Below are positions 60,055-64,000 of a DNA stretch of 64,000 nt, one piece after another. Source of the stretch: a bacterium (GTDB lineage Bacteria > Bacillota > Bacilli > Lactobacillales > Streptococcaceae); assembly GCA_905221345.1 (NCBI GenBank), contig CAJNCW010000002.1, forward strand, positions 186,001 to 250,000, given 5' to 3'. How positions within the stretch are numbered: position 1 is the first letter of the stretch; every line of letters starts with the position of its first letter. Position numbers and translations under genes: made by a program. The notes under the pieces were generated by a model. The model did no database searches, was not told where the DNA came from, and worked only from the letters and a program-made list of their open reading frames with translations.

Positions 60055-60065
60055 AAAACCCACCT
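60055..60065 (+). terminator. Left half of a split recD2/tig terminator
   Basis: AAAACCCACCT lies nine bases after the recD2 stop. It pairs with AGGTGGGCTTTT at 63931-63942 (CCCACCT/AGGTGGG), 3.9 kb away, just before the tig end. The two look like arms of one bidirectional terminator interrupted by the mobile island. Confidence 0.65.
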
Positions 60066-60066
60066 A

Positions 60067-60404
60067 GGTACTGCACCCCCATACTGGAACAAGAGAAAAC
60101 CCCTCTTATTCGACCAGTTTTATGTACTATACAGGAGACTGGTCATTTAATTTCTGTTGAATTCTAGTTTCATTATAAAATATGATGTAATTTTTGACAA
60201 TATCTGTTATACTATCTTTTGTTAAGTTTCTCCACTTATGGGGATAGAAGGTTTCAGACTTGAGAACAGAATGAAACCATTCGATACAGGCTAACTTAGT
60301 TTCTACTGAATATGCTTTTTTGATCATAACAAAACACTCCTGTTTCTAGTTTACCAGATTTCAACAGGAGTGTTTTCTTGCGTCTCATTTTATTGGTGCA
60401 GTTC
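60067..60404 (-). mobile_element. Internally deleted IS3-family element (MITE-like), copy A
   Basis: About 338 bp with terminal inverted repeats GGTACTGCACCCCCATACTG (60067 onward) and AACTGCACCAATAAAATGAG (minus strand from 60403). Both ends match the 1-kb copy at 62907-63927, but the middle is gone. The deletion joint is a 12-bp sequence TTCGATACAGGC (60280-60291) that occurs twice in the longer copy. Confidence 0.75.
60127..60327 (-). pseudogene. Fused transposase remnant (orfA start joined to orfB end)
   Basis: A 66-aa reading frame. Residues 1-15 (MIKKAYSVETKLACI) match the start of OrfA of the longer IS copy, whose protein reads MVKKAYSVGTKLACI. Residues from 16 on (EWFHSVLKSETFY..., ...NYIIFYNETRIQQKLND) match the C-terminal end of its OrfB, including the region around the catalytic Glu. 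The join is made by loss of about 690 bp between 12-bp direct repeats. The product lacks the first two catalytic Asp residues and cannot be an active transposase. Confidence 0.75.
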
Positions 60405-60728
60405 ACAGAGGAGCATTACGAAAATACAATTCTCCATAGCGATCAAGGATGGCAATACCAACATGATTCTTATCATCGGTTTCTAGAGAGTAAGGGAATT
60501 CAGCCATCTATGTCACGCAAGGGCAACAGCCCAGACAACGGCATGATGGAGTCCTTCTTCGGCATTTTGAAGTCGGAAATGTTTTACGGATATGAGAAGA
60601 CATTTAAATCACTTAATCAATTGGAACAAGCTATTGTGGACTACATTGATTATTACAACAACAAACGAATCAAAGCCAAACTAAAAGGACTTAGCCCTGT
60701 GCAATACAGAACTAAATCCTTTCAATAA
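60405..60728 (+). pseudogene. IS3-family transposase OrfB, C-terminal fragment
   Basis: The last ~107 residues of an OrfB integrase-type transposase: the second catalytic Asp in TILHSDQGWQYQH, the catalytic Glu in NSPDNGMMESFFGILKSE, and the terminal YNNKRIKAKLKGLSPVQYR. The N-terminal two-thirds, including the first Asp, is missing. The open frame extends back to a TTG at 60378 only because it runs by chance into copy A. Not functional. Confidence 0.8.
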
Positions 60729-60758
60729 TTATTTGTCCAACTTTTGGGGATCAGTACA
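60405..60758 (+). mobile_element. 3' fragment of a second IS3-family (IS861-like) element
   Basis: The right end of a different IS3-family element, truncated on its left where copy A ends. It stops at an inverted-repeat end TGTACTGATCCCCAAAAGTT (minus strand from 60758), typical of the IS861/IS150 group. No left end is present. Confidence 0.7.
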
Positions 60759-60868
60759 CAATTCTGATGGTTTTTTATTAATTTTTATTCTTCTATTATT
60801 TGATGCTTCGTTTTTATTTTCTAGGGATATTACTTTAAACTACTTCTCTTACTGCCTTGAATTTAAAT

Positions 60869-61426
60869 TTATTTCTTATATTCATCTTTTAATAAGTCAT
60901 AAAGTGTTCGGTATTTATTTGGGATTTTTGATTTTTTAATACTATGCACTATCTTTATAGCATCTAGAAGTTTATCAACATCAGAAAAGTATTCTTTTAC
61001 AAAGTCATATGACTTCACGTTGCTAAGTTTTAATTTTTGCTTACAATAATCACTAGGCTTAGCAAGGCCTGATCTATTAAAATCTTCATTTTTTTCTTCA
61101 CTAACAATTATTAATAACTCGATTTCAGGAGGTGTAATTACATTTATAACTTCAATCTTTTCTTCAAAAATTTTTCTATACTTAGCACTTCTAAAATTAA
61201 AATTTTCTCTTTTTGAATCTAATATCCTGAACAAGGCAATCTTAGAACCATAATCTTTACCCATGTATTTATCACAAAATTCCTTTGCACCTCGAGTTTT
61301 TATTGGACCATTATTAATCAGGTAATCATCATTTTCAATAAAGATACAATGATTCTCTAATAATATTTCAATAATTGCCTCTTCAGCAGCCCCTTCACAA
61401 ATAATCGCACTATATTTTTTTGGCAT
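60869..61426 (-). CDS. 185-aa protein with RloB/TOPRIM-like features, partner of the AAA ATPase
   Basis: I cannot name this gene with certainty. Residues 6-20 (SAIICEGAAEEAIIE) give a beta-strand followed by Glu11-Gly12 and further acids, as at the start of RloB- and TOPRIM-type nucleases. FRILDSKRE carries Asp70, though without the second Asp of a DxD motif. PPEIELLIIVSEEKNE recalls the PxFExWLLLH block of RloB. The C-terminal third is Lys-rich. It begins 9 bp after the ATPase stop, so the two are co-translated. Such ATPase-plus-nuclease pairs are often anti-phage systems (OLD, PARIS, RloAB); that role is inference. An unrelated function is possible. Confidence 0.7.
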   Translation of the reverse strand: MPKKYSAIICEGAAEEAIIEILLENHCIFIENDDYLINNGPIKTRGAKEFCDKYMGKDYGSKIALFRILDSKRENFNFRSAKYRKIFEEKIEVINVITPPEIELLIIVSEEKNEDFNRSGLAKPSDYCKQKLKLSNVKSYDFVKEYFSDVDKLLDAIKIVHSIKKSKIPNKYRTLYDLLKDEYKK

Positions 61427-61435
61427 ATTTAAGAC

Positions 61436-62662
61436 CTACTTTTTTAAGAATCTTTCTTTAATAATATTTCTTAATGAATTTTCCGATGAATACTTTGGAG
61501 TAGAATTATCAATTATCCCTTTAATAAAGATATCACCTATACTTATATCATTTCTTTTAATAATGTTTGAAAATTTTTCAATGTCAATTTGTCTCTTTTT
61601 TCTTACAATATAGATTGAATCATTTCTGGGAATTATATCTAATAGTTCCGAATAATGAGTAGAATAAATCAGAACAGCTCCATTTGGATTCATTTTTCTA
61701 TCCAAAAAAAGATTAATGAAAGTAGAAACAATTTCTCTATTAAAATGATTTTCTAATTCATCAACGATTATCACTCCACCTGAACGTAACGTGAAGAACG
61801 CATCCATAAATAATCCAAGTCCTTTAACTGTACCTGATGATAAAATACCATGTAACTCGGATATAGAGTCAAGCTCAATTGAATTAACTTGATCTTTAAA
61901 CTTAAGTTTAACTCTTACAGTCTTATTTTCTTCATTTTTTAAGAATTTTAATTCCTCAATACTTGGATCCAAATAGGTAATTAATTCATGTGGAATATTA
62001 CCAAAACCGCTCAGAAGATTAAAATTTGTATAACTTAGTGTATCTCTATAATATAATTTCTCAATCTTTTTTAAATTAAAGAGAATATTTATTATGCTAA
62101 CATCAGAACTTAACCCTAAATGTGTTTTATCACCATTATTCCTTGTCATTATATGATCTTCCTTTATGGAAGTGAAATCAAATATTTCTTTTTTTGAGCG
62201 TACTGGTTTTGCCTTCTTTGCTGAGAAGGTTTCATCAACAAAAAAGTATTTATATTCCCCCTCATCCTCATCGTATCTTCTAGAAATGACTGATTCTAAC
62301 TTATTAATTGTTTGTTTCCCATTAGTTTCATCATAAAAGAATATAGTATATTTTACTTGTTTATTAATATCTAGATGTAAAACATTACTAGCGTCAGAAC
62401 TTTGCAAGATTACTCTTGGACTGTAGTTTATAGATTTAGCTTGGATAATATTTAACGCAACTATTATTGCATTTAATATTTGAGTTTTACCAGAAGCATT
62501 TAATCCAGTAAAAGTAAGAGTTCTATTAGCATAGAAATTATTAAATAGATGGATCAGTTCGTGTTTCTCATCTGAGCTAACTCGTGCTTCGGAGAAAAAG
62601 TCTATTTCAATTTTTTTATCAAATAAAGCGACGTCTTCAATTATTATTTTCAATAATTTCAT
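61436..62662 (-). CDS. AAA15/OLD-like ATPase (ABC-type ATPase fold)
   Basis: A 408-aa ATPase. Walker A GLNASGKT lies at residues 53-60, an ABC-like signature LSSGT at 274-278, Walker B VIIVDE at 297-302 (Asp301, Glu302) and the switch His336 in STHYS. The long insert between residues 70 and 270 would form the arm or dimer domain of SMC/Rad50-like and AAA15 proteins. There is no C-terminal TOPRIM domain here, unlike single-chain OLD; that function may be supplied by the next gene. Start: ATG after AGGAG with seven-base spacing, behind a TTGTTT-17-TAAAAT promoter. Codon use is AT-rich compared with the core genes. Confidence 0.8.
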   Translation of the reverse strand: MKLLKIIIEDVALFDKKIEIDFFSEARVSSDEKHELIHLFNNFYANRTLTFTGLNASGKTQILNAIIVALNIIQAKSINYSPRVILQSSDASNVLHLDINKQVKYTIFFYDETNGKQTINKLESVISRRYDEDEGEYKYFFVDETFSAKKAKPVRSKKEIFDFTSIKEDHIMTRNNGDKTHLGLSSDVSIINILFNLKKIEKLYYRDTLSYTNFNLLSGFGNIPHELITYLDPSIEELKFLKNEENKTVRVKLKFKDQVNSIELDSISELHGILSSGTVKGLGLFMDAFFTLRSGGVIIVDELENHFNREIVSTFINLFLDRKMNPNGAVLIYSTHYSELLDIIPRNDSIYIVRKKRQIDIEKFSNIIKRNDISIGDIFIKGIIDNSTPKYSSENSLRNIIKERFLKK

Positions 62663-62691
62663 TTCATTACTCCTAATTATGTTTTATAACT

Positions 62692-62720
62692 ATTTTATAT
62701 TAATTTCATAAATTAAACAA
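62692..62720 (-). promoter_or_regulatory. Promoter of the ATPase gene pair
   Basis: Minus-strand -35 TTGTTT (62720-62715), 17-bp spacer and -10 TAAAAT (62697-62692), about 30 bases before the ATG. The region is very AT-rich, so chance matches are possible. The remaining 62721-62906 holds nothing else I recognise. Confidence 0.5.
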
Positions 62721-62906
62721 CAGATAACTACTGATTTTTGTAATTATTTGTTATATTTTGCTAGAATATATTATTGCAGAGGGAGGATTAATTCATTTTT
62801 TATATATCCTGCCAGTTCTTAACCAGTTTTATTACTAATTAAAACACTAATTTTATCCATTTTTTTAAAATATTTAAAGTAAAGTGGCATAAAAAACTAA
62901 AAGCTC

Positions 62907-63927
62907 ATGGAACTACTCCCCAATAATGAGACAAGAGAAAAAACCTCTTATGTGACCAGTTTTCTATACTCTACAGGAGACAGGTCATTTAATTTCTGTT
63001 AAATTCTAGTTTCATTATAAAATATGATGTAATTTTTGACAATATCTGTTATACTATCTTTACTTAAGTTTCTCCACAGGTTTCAGACTTGAGAACAGAA
63101 TGGAATCATTCGATACAGGCACTATCCGCTGGTGTTCCTTTTCGGGACATGGAGCGGACGATGCCTTTTTCTATACAAGCCTGATAATATGCTTTTGAGG
63201 GGTAGACAGAACTCTGGTCGCTGTGTAAAAGTATCCCCTTGAAGTAGCTCAAGTTGATTAAGTATGTTGAGCACAAAGTCCGTATCTTGGCACTAGGAGA
63301 TGATATAAGCTACAATTTCACGATTATAGAGATCCATGATCGAAGATAGATAAAGTCTACAGTTTCCAAAGCAGAGGTAGGTGATGTCTGTGACAAGCTT
63401 CTCCATAGGCTTACCTGCCTGAAAATCACGATCCAGCTTATTGTCTGTTACATGGTAAGGATTCCCTAATTTAGGTCCCTTCTTGGGACGGACACGGCAA
63501 AGGCAGCACTTTTTCTTCATAATATGATAGACCTTCTTGCGATTAACGATGAGGTTATAAACTTTCTTGAACAAGCGAGTGATGGTTCGGTAGCCGTAAA
63601 TAAAGAAATTTTCCATACAGAGTTTTTCTATTTTATCTGCTATTTCATCCCTTTACCATAAGTATATTCTTTCCCCACAGGTTAGTGGAAACGGTACAAT
63701 TCATCATTCTGATACCATCGCCACCAGTTCTTAACCTGACTAGCATTTTTGATACTAAGGGTATCCATGATAACCTTATTTGATTTACCTCCCTTCTTCA
63801 TTTCGATACAGGCTAGCTTAGTTCCTACTGAATATGCTTTTTTGACCATAACAAAACACTCCTGTTTCTAGTTTATCAGATTTCAACAGGAGTGTTTTCT
63901 TGTGTCTCATTTTATGGGTGAAGTGCC
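62907..63927 (-). mobile_element. Degenerate IS3-family element, copy B
   Basis: About 1.0 kb with ends matching copy A: GGAACTACTCCCCAATAATG at 62907 and the complement GGCACTTCACCCATAAAATG at 63927. It contains orfA and orfB remnants on the minus strand, with stops and frame changes. It carries both copies of TTCGATACAGGC (63109-63120 and 63802-63813) that explain the deletion in copy A. Confidence 0.75.
62948..63849 (-). pseudogene. Transposase orfA/orfB pseudogene of copy B
   Basis: OrfA begins at the ATG at 63849 (MVKKAYSVGTKLACIEMKKG) and reads the HTH region to a stop at 63682, only 55 residues. OrfB is open from 63616 to 63293, with the first catalytic Asp in LVTDITYLCFGN. It then breaks, and the second Asp region (HSDQS) and Glu region (SACIEWFHSVLKS) appear in other frames down to a final stop at 62948. 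An in-frame TAA interrupts the last part. All IS3-family DDE blocks can be found, but no intact protein is encoded. Confidence 0.75.
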
Positions 63928-63930
63928 AGC

Positions 63931-63942
63931 AGGTGGGCTTTT
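63931..63942 (+). terminator. Right half of the split recD2/tig terminator
   Basis: AGGTGGGCTTTT, complementary to the half at 60055-60065. With a local GCCA/TGGC pairing it may still form a weak hairpin, but the original stem is broken by the island. Confidence 0.6.
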
Positions 63943-63953
63943 CTCTTTTAAGA

Positions 63954-64000
63954 TTATTTTACTGTTGCAGTGCTTGTGATCAATTCAACAGCTTTTTTGA
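63954..64000 (-). CDS. tig: Trigger factor, C-terminal end (partial)
   Basis: Only the last 14 codons and stop lie in the window, reading KKAVELITSTATVK on the minus strand. This is the C-terminal sequence of streptococcal trigger factor as I remember it, and tig next to recD2 is the expected order. Trigger factor is the ribosome-bound chaperone and prolyl isomerase. The rest of the gene lies beyond the window edge. Confidence 0.7.
   Translation of the reverse strand, partial: KKAVELITSTATVK

Larger units (their letters stand above)
60066..63930. mobile_element. IS-flanked AT-rich island inserted between recD2 and tig
   Basis: A segment of about 3.9 kb bounded by two related IS3-family copies in the same orientation (60067-60404 and 62907-63927). 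It encloses an IS fragment and two genes. Base composition is visibly more AT-rich than neighbouring genes. The outer ends are matching inverted repeats (GGTACTGCACCC left, GGCACTTCACCC right on the other strand). I found no convincing target-site duplication. Confidence 0.7.

Noticed and set aside
60733-60939. 68-codon hydrophobic frame beside the IS fragment
   Set aside because: It starts within the IS end, overlaps the 3' end of the RloB-like gene on the other strand and has AT-rich chance composition (Phe/Leu/Ile).
63293-63616. 107-codon frame as an independent gene
   Set aside because: It is the central part of the broken IS3-family OrfB (contains LVTDITYL) and continues in other frames on both sides.

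Overview
The window is chromosomal DNA from a low-GC Gram-positive coccus, almost certainly a mitis-group Streptococcus (S. mitis/oralis/pneumoniae relatives). The evidence is the FabK/FabM/FabT-type fatty-acid cluster, an StkP/PhpP kinase-phosphatase pair, the mevalonate genes mvaS-mvaA, a YefM-YoeB module and near-pneumococcal protein sequences throughout. StkP has three PASTA repeats and a long Asn/Gly/Ser/Thr tail, unlike the four-PASTA pneumococcal protein as I remember it, so this is more likely a relative than S. pneumoniae itself.

Layout. 1-2.7 kb: sucrose-6-phosphate hydrolase and its LacI-type regulator. 2.7-5.1 kb: mvaS-mvaA. 5.2-6.5 kb: a split ThrE-type exporter. 6.5-16.7 kb: a minus-strand block of housekeeping genes (stkP, phpP, rsmB, fmt, priA, rpoZ, gmk, rny). 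16.8-17.4 kb: yefM-yoeB, bounded by a duplicated 28-bp terminator. 17.5-24.9 kb: tmcAL, a methyltransferase, the ribosome-assembly/NAD group rsfS-yqeK-nadD-yhbY-yqeH-yqeG, then corA and a short MscS protein. 25.0-27.2 kb: sstT and an ArAE-family membrane protein. After a hairpin-rich spacer come prfC, a membrane protein, gatCAB, efp, an Asp23-family gene and nusB (27.6-34.9 kb). 35.3-45.8 kb is the complete type II fatty-acid synthesis cluster from fabM to accA, with FabT-like sites at fabT and fabK. 46-49.3 kb: lysC, a DUF956 gene and T-box-controlled serS. 49.3-60.0 kb: a TDT transporter, an AhpD-like protein, a glycine-riboswitch-controlled Na+/amino-acid symporter, mutS2, cvpA, zapA, rnhC, lepB and recD2.

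The accessory part is 60.07-63.93 kb. A roughly 3.9-kb AT-rich island lies inside what appears to have been the shared terminator between recD2 and tig (the last codons of tig end the window). It holds two same-orientation copies of one IS3-family element, one reduced to about 340 bp by a deletion between 12-bp direct repeats. It also holds a fragment of a second IS3-family element and a two-gene unit: a 408-aa AAA15/OLD-like ATPase followed by a 185-aa protein with weak RloB/TOPRIM-like features. This pair is the best candidate for an undescribed system, most plausibly phage or plasmid defence, but that rests on domain architecture and context only.

Regulatory features readable from sequence include a tRNA-Ser T-box (apparent UCU specifier), a single-aptamer glycine riboswitch with terminator, several sigma-A promoters with 17-bp spacing, a nearly leaderless rnhC promoter, and many intrinsic terminators. 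No tRNA, rRNA or CRISPR array was seen. All family assignments were made by eye, without database searches.
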